Assembly (NCBI RefSeq): GCF_024323335.1
Contig: NC_066585.1
Coordinates: 84,060,614 to 84,124,613, forward strand
Direction: 5' to 3'
DNA: 64,000 nucleotides
Source of the DNA: Lathyrus oleraceus
Lineage: Eukaryota; Streptophyta; Magnoliopsida; Fabales; Fabaceae
The notes beneath the pieces were generated by a model. The model was given only the letters and a program-made list of their open reading frames with translations, ran no database searches and was not told where the DNA came from. Shown here in pieces: positions 1-11,058 of the stretch. The stretch's first letter is position 1. Every line of letters starts with the position of its first letter. The position numbers and the translations under genes are program-made.

Positions 1-502
1 TCACAAAATCTAAGAGAAACTTGAGCATAAAAGTTAAATCACTATAAGCAGTAAAAACCTAACAACGTGAAATTCTAGAAATCAAATAAAACAATAACAA
101 AAAACGTGCAAACTATGCAATTTTTTAAAAAGTTAGGGATAAAAAAACTGTACACCAGATTTATATTGGTCCAATGCATTATTCTCGCTCACATCTAATA
201 TAGTCTCCAATGGAGAATAATTGAAAATTTATTGGTCTTTCACTGATTTGAAATTATTACGAGTATCCGTTGATACAACAGATAATCACAGACAAACTAA
301 AAACATTAAGTTAACTGCTAAGCAACACATGTCTAAAATTATATCTTCCTTTAAATGTACACAACTCACTAGGCTGCAAATTCATCAAGATCTTCACTCG
401 ACCTTAAGCCAACCACCTTTTTTAGAACCAAGGCACTTAAATATTTTGTCTACAATGATCTTCATTCGATCCTACCAAAATTCACTATTTCTATCTTTTA
501 AT
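1..502. other. unclassified AT-rich flank of the copia insertion
   Basis: No credible coding region. The phrase 'tcttcaCTCGAtcctacc-aaaatt' recurs in diverged form near 383-400 and 455-482, and again at about 11094-11120 on the far side of the copia element. The flank is therefore one older repeat that was split by the insertion. I could not assign it to a family. Confidence 0.5.
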
Positions 503-507
503 TGATT

Positions 508-1657
508 TGAAGGTAGAGAAAAACAAGAAAGGGGGGTTTGAATTGTTTTCACAGTAATAAAAAAAATTGCAACACCAAACACACAAAAATAAATGCTAAC
601 AACACAAGAAGTTTATCCTGATTCGCTTGAAAATCAAATTTACTCCAGTCCACTCGGTCAAGGTGATTTCGCTTTCAAAAAGGACTTAATCCAATAATCT
701 CAACAGATTACAAAAACGTCTAAGAGTTTAACAATCATTTATCCCTCTCAAGTCTACATACTTAAACAAGTCACTTGAGGAATATCAACAATTTTGGAGA
801 ATTACAAGTGTTTGCCTTAAAGCCTCTAGATAAGTAGTATAAACACAAGTTTAAGAACAATGAAACAATGACCATACAATATGAGCAACAACTCTTGTGT
901 GAACACTGAATGTTACAATAAGAGATATGAAAATATGTTGTGTGTTGAGAGTTGTAGATCAAAGTGTTATGGATTAAGGTATTTTCAGTATGTTGTGATG
1001 ATGCCTTTATATAGTACTTAGAGATGATACCGTTGGAGGGAAATCATTGGAGATTTCTTGCCAATTATGGGAATTAAGGGTATTAACTTTCTTGTCCTTT
1101 CCATAGCAGTTTTGGAACATAATCCATAATTTCCTTAAAGAGAATTGTATTATACTTACAATGCTTCTTGATTAAGTTTCCTGATCCGGTGATGTCAGAT
1201 AGAGTGTTGAGCATGAATCAAAGTGAACGAAGTCAGAGTCTTTAAGCAAATTCTTGAAGTCTTCAGATATTCTCTTGAATAGTCTTTAGATAGATTCTCT
1301 CGAATAGTCTTCAGATGTAGAGTTAAACAGTCTTCAGAAGTTATCTTAAATAAGCTTCAGATGTTATCTTGAATGATCTTCATATGTAGAGTCTTCAGAT
1401 AGCAGAGTTAAACTGCAGTGTGAGATTCTGTATGTGATTGCTTCTTAGAAGTGTTATTGTTTAGAGTTAGATATGATTTCTTCATGTTGGTTCAGCTTTT
1501 TTGGACTATGTCAGATGCCAAAAATTAGTTTCCTCATATTCATTTTACCTTAGAAACCTGCACACTTAGAGAAAATTATTAGAGTACTAAATTATTTCAT
1601 TCTTTGTTATCATAAAAACTTAGAGATAGATTGCAGAATCAAAATCTTGTTCTAATA
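508..1657 (-). repeat. 3' LTR of the copia element
   Basis: This LTR of 1150 bp pairs with 9896-11053. A TATA-like box (CTATATAAAGG on the minus strand) lies at 1004-1014. At about 1255-1400 an irregular short tandem repeat of 'ttgaataGTCTTCAGATgt' type is present, and it is also seen in the other LTR at about 10630-10800. The inner end reads TATTAG on the sense strand, against the canonical TGTTAG at the other LTR, a point mutation in the terminal dinucleotide. Confidence 0.93.
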
Positions 1658-1672
1658 ACCTCCCCCTTTTTG
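1658..1672 (-). other. polypurine tract of the copia element
   Basis: The minus strand reads AAAAAGGGGGAGGT directly before the 3' LTR. This is the expected plus-strand priming site. Confidence 0.85.
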
Positions 1673-2412
1673 ATGATGACAAAAACCTAGAATTTTGATG
1701 AAACATTGGTATTTTTCAAGGAAACTGAATAAAATGAATCAAAGCCACAAGAGTATAACTCCCCATGAGATTAGCAATCTCCCCCTGAGTTTGATACTTA
1801 GAAAAAAATTTAAAGACATTTGTATCAGAAAAGGGTTTATGGGGTAGAGAGTTTCTTACCAGATCTTCTTAGGTTGCTTATCTTGTTTTTATTTGTTTCT
1901 CAGATATAGAATCATTTTTCCTTATTCAGATAGATCCTGTAAAAACACTTAGACTGTGTAATTGATTTTAATGTCAGAATGTAAGCAGTGCATTCTGAGA
2001 GTTAGATATGTTATTTCATAAAAAATACTTTTATTTATTTCTCCCCCTTTTTGTCAGACTCAAAAAGTTATTAAAAACACAAATGATAAATTCACAGAAA
2101 GAACAATTACATTGATAAGTCTGAGAGATACAAAGCAGAAGAACATAGAAGAAAAGGCCTCAGAGGCAAAAAAAAACTCTTAGAAAAATACAAGCAAATA
2201 ATCCTAGAGTGCTAAAGGGTTTGGAGGAGGAGGCATCCTCTAAAGTAGCTGAGTAAGCAGATTCTGGATGCTGGAGTTGACTTGATCTTGCTGGTCAAGT
2301 CTGGCTCTGACCAGTTGTTGTTCTTTCGTAGCTCTTCCAGATTCTTGAGGACTAAGGAAGCTAAATCAGATGTTAATGACTCGCCTCGAGTCAGAGCAAC
2401 CTCATTAGTTTT
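1673..2412 (-). other. copia 3' untranslated spacer
   Basis: About 740 bp between the envelope-like region and the polypurine tract. No ORF. Pyrimidine-rich stretches of 'ctccccctgag' and 'ctccccctttttg' type (about 1774-1788 and 2040-2054) resemble extra polypurine tracts on the sense strand. Confidence 0.6.
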
Positions 2413-4512
2413 CTAAGTGTCTTCTGCAGCTTTGCGAGCAGCTTCAACGGCTAGTGCTGCTTCAGCTTCAGCCTTTGCGGCAACTTTCTCAGCTGCCTCC
2501 TTAGCATCAGCTCTTTCTTTAGCTTCTCTTTGTGTCACTTCAGTAGCCTTCTGTGCTAGATGCGCCTCCAGCCTCTCTTCAACACTTCTGATGTAGTCAT
2601 TTTTTACTTGTTCATAAAGTCCCTTCAACTTAAAGTCTCCATATGTCATCCACCTTAGAAACTCGTTCCAGTGAGTCCTTACTTTAGAAGGATTGTCACT
2701 GGTCCTGGATTCTTCAGATAGCTGCATAAGTCTTGAAGTAGAGTTCTATGAGAACTTGGCAAAAACCTCATCAATGGAGGAAAAATGAGGTCAGTTTCAT
2801 AGGGTTGATAAGTGGGTTCGGAAGGTTTGGAAGTGGGTTCAGAGGGAGGTGGAATGGTTTTAGAAGGTTCTAAAGTGGGTTCAGAGGGAGGTGGAATGGT
2901 TTCAGAAGGTTCTGGTACAGACTGAGTCTTTTCATAGTCAGTTATGGCCTGAAGTTCTGCTAGAGTTGAGGAGGTTGGGTCACGGATATCTAAATGTTTA
3001 GAGTTAGATGTTAGATCGTAGTAGGGAGGGGAAATTGGGGTAGAGGATAGGGGTAATATGGGTTCGTTGAACATGATATCTTCAGATACGAGGATAAATG
3101 TTGTTGTGAGGTTAAATTGAGGTAGTGGAGGTGAAGATTGGTTAGGGTCAAAAGTATGGGGTTCAGAAGGATGTGGTTCAAAAATTGTAGGTATAGAGAT
3201 GGTAGGTTCAGAGGGAGAGATGGTGGGGGGTGGTTGAGGTAATAATTAGAGTATTTTCCTAGAACCATAAATATTTGGAACTTTTAAGATTGGGGACTTA
3301 CCAGGTGCTGAAGAGCTTAGAGGCACAAGTTGCTTATGAGTTGCTGAAGATTCTCCTAGCTTCAGACTTTTCTTCTTCTTCTCAGATGCTTCTATCTTCC
3401 TCTTCATGAAATTAAGTGGTTTTGTCCGGTAGCCAATCCAAGATGAAGCCAAAAATGTCAATTCCTTGGGCTTCAAGATCCTGAAGGTAGCAGGTGATGA
3501 CCTTTGGGGAATCAATCTTGGAGAAGAGATACATCCCATTAGATATCTCCCTTTGGTCCTTCAGAGCTTCCTAGGAGGTGTCCTTTGTGGGTTTGACTCT
3601 GACCTTGTCAATTAAACCCATGTTTTTCAGATTCCTCCCGTTCAAAGGCTTCCCCATGTCCATAGTGACGTCTTCCATCAGATTTAGGGAAATGAGATGG
3701 TCCACCAACCCACTCTCTATCAGAACATCAGAGATTAATATTCCTAGAGGGATGTAATTTTTGGGCTTCATATTATTTCTGGTGTCTCTAACGGAGTCCA
3801 TCAGATACTTGAAGAGGAGGGAGGGAAGATTCAGCTTCAGCCCTTTGTGCAGACAGTAGAGAATGCACTTCTGGTCAGTGTTGATGTAGTCAAAGGAGAT
3901 AGAAGAAGGACGATGATGGATTGTTCCCAGAATGTTCTTCAAATAAACTCTCAGAGGTTGGTGAAGCTCTTTGTTCTTGGTGGATTTCCCTTATGGGTTC
4001 TGAGAGAAGATGGTGGAGATAACTTCATGGGACATATACTTTGCCCTAGGGTTTATGTTGTAGATTCTTCTTCCCCCAGCTGTTTCCATGTTCAGAAACT
4101 TGGTTATGGATTTCTCAGTGATTACAGTCTTGATGCCCATAACATAGGATACAATGCAGTGATCATCGTAGTAAGCGAATCTCCAGAATTCTTTCACCAG
4201 GAATGTGTAAATGGGGCCATAACGATGTTTTAAGTAGTTAGCCAACCCTTGATTTTCCAGATCTTATGTTAAATCCATACCATTCTTCTTTAGATTGTCG
4301 AAATCAACCAACAACTCACAAAGTACTTCAAGTTTCTCAAACGAAGTAGCCAGGTTGATGTGACGAGGACGATCAAGAACATGGGGTTCTTGATATAAGG
4401 TTGTTGAAGGCGTAGCAGTTTGGGTTGCAACTTGTTGTGATGTTTCAACTTGTTGCTTAGTAGCATTCATATCTTGTGAGTATTCGAACACTTGTTGTTG
4501 TTGAGGATTCAT
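2413..4512 (-). pseudogene. envelope-like third ORF of the SIRE-type element (broken)
   Basis: Downstream of RNase H in the same orientation is a decayed ORF. It can be followed from an ATG at 4512 (MNPQQQQVFEYSQDMN, Gln-rich) through 3991-4245 (KHRYGPIYTFLVKEFWRF) and 3571-3942 (FDYINTDQKCILYC, then IPLGILISDVLIESGLVDHL). It continues through 3246-3539 to a Pro/Ser/Glu-rich part at 2679-3074 and an Ala/Glu/Lys heptad-like coiled coil at 2413-2727 (EAAEKVAAKAEAEAALAVEA). Frameshifts and stops separate the pieces. Legume SIRE-type elements are known to carry an extra ORF here, often labelled envelope-like, though no membrane role has been proven. The middle part also resembles the plant transposon/mobile-domain-like proteins common in legume annotation. 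I see no convincing signal peptide or transmembrane helix in what survives. Function is unknown; lineage assignment is the safer statement. Confidence 0.7.
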
Positions 4513-5027
4513 GTTCCTTGTTGAAGGAGATGAAGTTGAAGAGAGGTTGCAGAGAAGTGAAAGTAAAGGTTTGTGTAAGCTGTGAGAGTGAAAAGTGTGA
4601 ATATGGGAATCATGGTGATATATATACACAAGTTCAAAACACATGTAAAATGATTGTGTTAGTTTAAGAGGGAACAAAAGTAATTATTATTGCTAACATC
4701 TGAGTTGACAAGCGTGGGGAGAATTAAATGCAGCTAATGATGGGTGTCTAATCTCAAAAATATTCACATTGCTCGAGGGGATCTCAACAGTTTGACCCTT
4801 GAGTTCTGAGCTAGACAGGTGTCTGGAAGATCCAAGGCCACACGTTTGAGAGAGCACGTGTTGATGTTTATGGAGTCAAGAATACCAAAAGGTTTTTGAC
4901 CCATAAGGTTTTTGATCCAGATATCTTCTAACCTGTAGAAGTATCAGAACCGTAACTAGATAAGCAACATATGTTTAAGTCAGAGTCTAGTTTAACATTA
5001 GAGAGGACAAACACATGTTCAGATTCA
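4513..5027 (-). other. spacer between copia RNase H and envelope-like ORF
   Basis: No ORF on the sense strand after the RNase H stop. In SIRE-type elements this interval would carry the leader for a third ORF, but nothing specific is visible here apart from AT-rich sequence. Confidence 0.5.
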
Positions 5028-5810
5028 TTATGGGCAATCTGCCATATTTAAGTTTTTCAGAATGAAAAGAAATCTATCTTCATCTAAGGGTTTTGTAAAG
5101 ATATCATCCCATTGATGGTCTATATCTATGAATTTTAAAATAATTATCCCTTTCTGAACATAGTCTCTGATAAAATGATGTTTAATTTTGTGCTTCGCTC
5201 TGGAATGTAAAATGGGATTCTTACTTAAACATATAGCAACAGTATTATCACAAAAGATATGGATGTTACTTTCATAAATCTGAAAGTCATCAAGCTGATT
5301 CTTCATCCAGAGCATTTGAGTGCTGTATAGTGAAGCTGAAATGTATTTTGCTTATGCAGTTGACAGTGCAATGGTTGATCATCTTTTGCTTGCCCATGAG
5401 ATGAGGTTTCCTCTCAGAAACTGACAGTTCCCATATGTGTTTTTACGTTCCAACCTATCTCCAGCATAATCTGCACCACAATACCCAGAAAGCCTATATT
5501 ATGATGTTTTCTTATACATCAGGCCAAGGTTAGGTGTTCCTTTCAGATACCTAAGGATTCTCTTAACAACAATTAAGTGAGATTCACTTGGATCTAACTG
5601 AAATCTAGCACAAAGACATATGCTGAATAGTATATCTGGACGCTTAGCAGTCAGATAGATGAGAGATCCTATCATACCACGATAGAGTTTTTGACAAACC
5701 TTTTGACTTACCTATTCTTTCTCCAGAATGCAAGTGGGATGCATGAGAGTCTTGGCTGGTTTGCTTTCTGACATGTCAAATTTCTTCAAAATATCTTTTA
5801 TGTATTTGCT
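5028..5810 (-). pseudogene. copia RNase H domain, interrupted
   Basis: The open piece 5028-5315 reads IHIFCDNTVAICLSKNPILH, then RAKHKIKHHFIRDYV and a DIFTKPL motif. This is the C-terminal part of a copia RNase H. Upstream, 5316-5810 still translates as the RT-connection/RNase H N-terminus (for example YLKGTPNLGLMYKK and SGYCGADYAGD), but several in-frame stops separate it from RT at 5811. The CDN aspartate is present. The protein would normally degrade the RNA strand during reverse transcription. This copy cannot be translated as one polypeptide. Confidence 0.88.
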
Positions 5811-6506
5811 TTAATATACATACATGGCTTCTAATGTTTTGTTGATTTGAATTCCCATAAAGAACTTCAGTTCTTGCATCAGACTCATCTCAAATTCTGC
5901 CTGCATTAGCCCAAAACATTTATGGCAAATAAAGGGGATAGTAGAACCAAAAAATATGTTATCAACATAAATCTGACAAATCATAAGATCATTTCTGATA
6001 TTTTTGCAGAAGAGTGTAGAGTCAATTTTTCCTTTGATAAAATCATTTTCTAGAAGAAATGGGCTGAATCTTTCATACCAAACTCCGTGAGCTTGTTTCA
6101 GACTGTAAAGATATTTTTTAAGTTTAAAAATATGTTCTAGAAGTTTTGAGTTTTCAAAGCCAGGAGGTTGATGGACATGGACTTCTTCAGAAATATAACC
6201 ATTCAGAAATGCGTTTTTGACGTCCATCTGATATAATTTAATTGAGTAATTTATAGCAAAAGAAATAAGGAGATGAATAGATTCTAACCTTGCGACTGGA
6301 GCAAAGGTTTCATTGTAGTCAATACCTTCTTGTTGACTATAACCTTGTGCCACAAGCCGTGCTTTGTTTCTGACCACTTCACCTTTTTTATTTAGCTTGT
6401 TTCTATAGACCCATTTGATTCCAATCACATGGGTTCCCGTGAGTCTTGGTATAAGATCCCAAACATCATTCTCGGAAAACTGATCAAGTTCTTCTTTCAT
6501 TGCCAA
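5811..6506 (-). pseudogene. copia reverse transcriptase with mutated catalytic motif
   Basis: The 231-residue open piece begins [20 protein letters not shown] and contains the diagnostic copia RT blocks [44 protein letters not shown] and [15 protein letters not shown]. The catalytic motif, normally Tyr-Val-Asp-Asp, reads [11 protein letters not shown] (plus-strand complement near 5955-5975), so the second metal-binding aspartate is asparagine. That alone should abolish polymerase activity. A stop at the C-terminus separates it from the RNase H part. In life it would copy the element RNA to cDNA inside virus-like particles. Confidence 0.92.
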
Positions 6507-6512
6507 AATCCA

Positions 6513-6851
6513 TTATTTTTCTTGAAGAGCTTCTTCACAAGATGTTGGCTCTATCAGAGATACTCGTCCCATAAGTGTTTCTTCAGAAACTTTGAATGTT
6601 GATCTTGTTCTGACAGGTTCATTCTTGTTTCCCAAAATCAATTCTTCAGAAATATTCTGCCTATTTCTTTTTCTTTTTTGATTGATTATGATTTCAGGTG
6701 CTTTTGAAGTTTCTCTTTCAACTTCTTCAGATTCTTTGGTCTTTTCGTCAGAACCTGCAAGTGTTATCTCCAGATCTGCAAAATTCTCAACTAGCTTTGA
6801 CTTTTCAGAGTCAAGCTTGTCATCAAATCTGACATGTATTGATTCTTCCAC
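6513..6851 (-). pseudogene. copia integrase C-terminus / linker to RT
   Basis: A separate open piece rich in Glu, Lys and Ser (DLEITLAGSDEKTKESEEVE, then KRKRNRQNISEELI). It lies between the integrase core (6861-8105) and RT (5811-6506) and corresponds to the variable, charged linker of copia polyproteins. Stops on both sides show that the polyprotein is split here. No catalytic residues are expected in this part. Confidence 0.7.
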
Positions 6852-6860
6852 AATTTGTGT

Positions 6861-8105
6861 TTATGTATTGTATACTCTATATCCTTTATAATGTTTTGAG
6901 TATCCCAACATAATACACTTTTGTGCCTTAGAGTCAAACTTGTTCAGATTATTTTTAGTATTCAAAATAAAACAAGAACATCCAAAAGGATGAAAATAAG
7001 AAATTTTGGGTTTTCTTCCCTTGCACAGTTCATAAGGAGTCTTCTCTAGAATATGTCTGATAGAGATTATATTTTGAATGTAACACGTTGTATTCACAGC
7101 TTCTTCCCATAAGCATTTAGCCACATTAGTTTCATCGATCATGGTTCTGGCCATTTCTTGGAGATTCATATTCTTCCTTTCTACAACTCCATTTTGTTGT
7201 GGAGTTCTAGGACAGGAGAAATCATGAGATATTCCATTAGAGTTAAAATGTTCTTCAAAAAGTTTGTTTTTAAATTCGCCATCATGATCACTTCTGACTC
7301 TGATGATTTTAGAGTCAAATTCATTTTGCACTTTTGAACAGAAACTTGGGAGCACAGAATGTGACTCATTCTTGTGCCTTAGGAATTTCACCCTTGTCCA
7401 ACGATTATAATCATCAACAAGTCCATACTTCTTACCATTGACTGACGTTGTCTTAACATGTCCAAAAAGATCAATGTGTAGAAGTTCCAGAGGTTTAGAG
7501 GTAGAAACAACATTTTTGGTTTTGAAAGTTATTTTAGAAAATTTACCTTTCTGACATGCTTCACAAAGAACATCTGAAGAAAAATCCAACTTAGGTAGGC
7601 CTCTGACTAGGTCAAGTTTATTTAGCTGAGAAATCCTCCTCAAGCTAATGTGACCCAAGCGTCTATGCCACACCCATTGCTCTTCATTTACAGACATTAA
7701 GCATTTTACGTTTTGATTTTTCAAATCTGAAAGCTTTATTTTATAAATGTTGGTTTTCCTCTTTCTATTGAAAAGGATCGTGCCATTTTTTTTATTAACA
7801 GTTTTGCACACTTTTTGATTAAAGATTATATCATAATCGCTATCACTTAATTGACTTATGGATAACAAGTTATACATTAATCCCTCAACATAAAGGACAT
7901 CAGATATAAAGGGAAGATATCCATTACCAACTATTCCAAATCCTTTGATTCTTCCTTTTTGATTTCCTCCAAATCCTACAAAGCCATCATCTTTAAGTTC
8001 CAGGTTTTGGAACATATGCTTTCTTCCTGTCATGTGTCGTGAGCATCCAGAGTCCAGATACCATGATTGGGGTTTTAACTTTGTTGCATAGGATATCTGT
8101 AACAT
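6861..8105 (-). pseudogene. copia protease and integrase (open 414-residue fragment)
   Basis: The fragment starts inside the protease: SWYLDSGCSRHMTG (residues about 15-28), where DSG is the aspartic protease active site. The gag-pre-integrase zinc-binding region follows (WHRRLGHISLRRISQ to LCEACQKGKF). The integrase core then has D at LLHIDLFGHV, D at VRSDHDGEFKN and E at TPQQNGVVERKN, the expected D,D,E triad. It ends in the copia-typical GYSKHYKGYRVYN. This is the best-preserved part of the element. Its N-terminus joins the upstream gag-protease linker (7993-8346) only through a frameshift near 8080, and its C-terminus hits a stop before the RT linker. Integrase would insert cDNA into chromosomes and leave 5-bp duplications such as the TGATT seen here. 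Confidence 0.93.
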
Positions 8106-8722
8106 ACACTATTTTATCTTTTGGTACCCAAGATATTTTGGGTCCTTTAGGATTAGTTCTCCCAGAGTTTCTGAAAACTTTAGGTTTTCTAGCATTATTA
8201 AACTTCTGTGTTTGTGCAGGTGTATAATGATAAGAAAAAGGAGATTTAGATTTGTTTTCTATAGAAGGCTTTAGATCATCTTCATCAAAGTCATAACCAA
8301 TTTCTCTTTTCTTATTATGACTAACACCATAGATCATATAAGCCATTTTGCTTCTTTCAAGTCAGTTGTTCAGAAATTTCTGAAAAGCTTTTTCATATTT
8401 GTATATGATAGTGTCAGAAGTAGGTGGAGCTTTAGAAAGAGTTTCTTTAAGTTTTGAACATTTCTTGGTTTAAAATTCATTTTCTTTTTCAAGAATAAAA
8501 TTATTTTCTTTAAGTTTAGAAACTTCTTTCTCAAGCTTATCACACTCTTCAACAGTCTCTTCATGAACCTTTTTCAGGTTCTTGAATTTCTGTGAAGCTT
8601 CTGATACAAGCTCAAAGATTCTGACAAACAGACTTCTAGAGCAGAACGAGAAAAGTCAGAGAATACCTATTCAGAGTTAGAGTCTCTTTCTAATGAACTT
8701 CCAGAGGTAGTGGCCATGAATG
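8106..8722 (-). pseudogene. copia gag-protease linker, frameshifted
   Basis: The pieces at 7993-8346 (PFSYHYTPAQTQKFNNARKP, then GPKISWVPKDKI) and 8370-8564 (Lys/Leu-rich, coiled-coil-like) bridge the gag zinc knuckle and the protease. The end of the 7993-8346 frame overlaps the protease ORF out of frame, so at least one frameshift lies near 8080. The Leu/Lys/Glu heptads fit the coiled-coil region found in SIRE-type gag C-termini. Confidence 0.65.
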
Positions 8723-9811
8723 CTACGTTTGCTTGCTCCTCTTCGGAATCAGATTTGGAGCTTCAGATTCAGAGTCGTACCATGTTGCCATGAGTCCCTT
8801 CTTCTTTGCTTTGAAATAATTCTTCTTGAAACTTTCCTTTCTGGATTTGTTCTTCTTTATCTTTTGACATTCATTTATGTAGTGTCCAAGTTCTTTGCAT
8901 TCGTAACAGGTCACTTCCTTGTTGGGTCTGCCTCTAGAGGTTGAGTCTGGACGTTCTCCCTTTTGTCTGGGCATTCTGAAGTTGTTATTTCTTTTTCTCC
9001 AGAGCTGTTCGATTCTTCTGAAAATAAGAGATAGTTCCTCTTCATCATCAGAATCTTCATTCTTAGAGTCATCATCTTCTTCTTCTTCAGCTTGAAAGGC
9101 TTTGTTCCTTTCTGGATTTCTTCTTTCTGATATAGACTTTAGAGTAACAAGTTTTCTTTTCTTCCGAGGTTCATCTTCTTCTAGATCTATTTCATGACTT
9201 CTGAGAGAGCTGATAAGTTCTTCAAGACTTATGTTGTTCAGATCCTTTGATAACTTCAAAGCAGTAACCATAGGTCTCTACTTCTTGGGAAGACTTCTGA
9301 TTATCTTCTTGACATGATCTATTGTAGTATGTCCTTTTTCCAGAACCTTGAGTCCCGCAACTAAGGTTTGGAAGCTTGAGAACATCACTTCAACAACTTC
9401 ATCATCTTCCATTCTAAAGGCTCCATACTTCTGGATTAAGGCCAGAGCCTTAGTCTCTTTAACTTGATTATTGCCTTCGTGAGTCATCTTCAAAGAATCA
9501 AAGATTTCTTTGGTTGTTTCCCTGTTGGTGATCTTCTCGTACTCATTGTAGGAAATTGCGTTTAACATAATGGTTCTTGCTTTATGGTGATTCTTGAAAT
9601 CATGGTTCTGATCATCACTTATTATACTTCTTGGAATAGAGATACCAATTGCAAATATGGGTGGTTCATAACCATTTGTGACAATATCCCAAAGATCAGT
9701 GTCATAGCCTAGGAAGAAACTTTCAAATCTGTCCTTCCAGTAGTCAAACTTTTCTCCATCAAAAACTGGAGGTTTTACGTTGTATTTATCTCTTACATTT
9801 GTGTTATCCAT
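8723..9811 (-). pseudogene. copia gag, split by an in-frame TAG
   Basis: The N-terminal piece 9278-9811 starts MDNTNVRDKYNVKPPVFDGE, followed by FDYWKDRFESFF, a typical copia gag start lying 62-70 nt after the primer binding site. It ends RSLPKK then TAG at 9278-9280. The frame continues without shift into 8723-9271 (MVTALKLSKDLNNISLEELI), so this is a single nonsense change, not a frameshift. The second piece carries acidic Glu/Asp runs and one CCHC knuckle, CYECKELGHYINEC, for binding genomic RNA. It ends TAG/TGA-rich near 8723. Gag would build the virus-like particle. Not functional as written. Confidence 0.9.
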
Positions 9812-9880
9812 GAAGTTTTTCTCACTCTGGATCTCTCTACACGGTTAAGTGTTTGATTCAAAAATCAATAACAGGGCCTT

Positions 9881-9893
9881 GACTCTGATACCA
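9881..9893 (-). other. copia primer binding site (initiator-Met tRNA)
   Basis: The minus strand reads TGGTATCAGAGTC two bases inside the 5' LTR. It matches the complement of the plant initiator-Met tRNA 3' end over 11 bases, with C-to-T at the end. Confidence 0.9.
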
Positions 9894-9895
9894 AT

Positions 9896-11053
9896 TGAAG
9901 GTAGAGAAAAACAAGAAAGGGGGGTTTTAATTATTTCCATAGTAATCAAAAACTTGTTGCAACACCACACGCACAAAAATAAATGCTAACAACACAAGGA
10001 GTTTATCCCGGTTCGCTTGAAAATCAAAGCTACTCTAGTCCACCCGGCCAAGGTGATTTCACCTTCAAAAAGGACTTAATCCAATAATCTCAATAGATTA
10101 CAAAAACTTCTAAGAGTTTAATAATCTCTTAGCCCTCTTAAACATACAGACTAAAACAAGTCACTTGAGGAATATCAACAATTTTGGAGAATTACAAGTG
10201 TTTGCCTTAAAACTTCTAGATAAGAAGTATAAACACAAGTTTAAGAACAATGAAACAATGACCATACAATATGAGCAACAACTCTTATGTGAACACTGAA
10301 TGTTACAATGAAAGATATGAAAATATGTTGTGTATTGAGAGTTGTAGATCGAAGTGTTGTGGATTAAGGTATTTTCAGTATATTGTGATGAGGCCTTTAT
10401 ATATTACTTTGAGATGATACCGTTGGAGGGAAATCATTGGAGATTTCTTGCCAACTATGGGAACTAAGGGTATTAACTTTCTTGTCCTTTCCATAGCAGT
10501 CTTGGAAAATAATCCATAATTCCTTAAAGAGAGTTGTATTATACTTAGAATTCTTCTTGATTAAGTTTTCCGATCCAGTGATGTCGGATAGAGTGTTGAG
10601 CGTGAATCAGAGTGAGTGGCGTCAGAGTCTTTGAGCAGAGTCTTGCAGTCTTTAGATAATCTCTTGAATAATCTTCATATAGATTCTCTTGAATAATCTT
10701 CAAAGGTTATCTTAAATAGTCTTCAGATGTAGAATTAATTAGTCTTCATATGTTATCTTAAATAAGCTTCAGATGTTATCTTGAATGATCTTCAGATATC
10801 AGTGTTGAACTGCATCGTCAGATTCTGTATGTGATTGCTTTTTAGAAGTGTTCTTGTTCAGAGTCAGATTTGATTTCTTCATGCTGGTTCAACTTTTTTG
10901 GGCTATGTCAGATGCCAAATATTAGTTTCCTGAGATTCATTTTACCTTAGAAACCTGCACACTTAGAGAAAATTATCAGGGTACCAAATTATTTCATTCT
11001 TTGTTATCATCAAAACTTAGAGATATTTGCAGAATCAAAATATTGTTCTAACA
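9896..11053 (-). repeat. 5' LTR of the copia element
   Basis: This LTR is 1158 bp and has intact TG...CA ends on the sense strand. The TATA-like box is at 10394-10403. TSD TGATT follows at 11054-11058. Confidence 0.93.
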
Positions 11054-11058
11054 TGATT

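Larger units (their letters stand above)
508..11053 (-). mobile_element. SIRE-type Ty1/copia retrotransposon, full length but defective
   Basis: Direct repeats at 508-1657 and 9896-11053 are the LTRs. On the minus strand they begin TGTTAGAACA and end ACCTTCA. The element is flanked by the exact 5-bp duplication TGATT (503-507 and 11054-11058). Read on the minus strand the order is LTR, iMet primer binding site (9881-9893), gag, protease, integrase, RT, RNase H, an extra envelope-like region, a polypurine tract (1658-1672), and LTR. Integrase before RT is the Ty1/copia order. The 10.5-kb length and the third ORF after RNase H fit the SIRE/Maximus lineage. LTR divergence is high, roughly one difference per 12-20 bases by eye. 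Every ORF carries stops or frameshifts and the RT active site is mutated, so this is an old, immobile copy. Confidence 0.93.
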
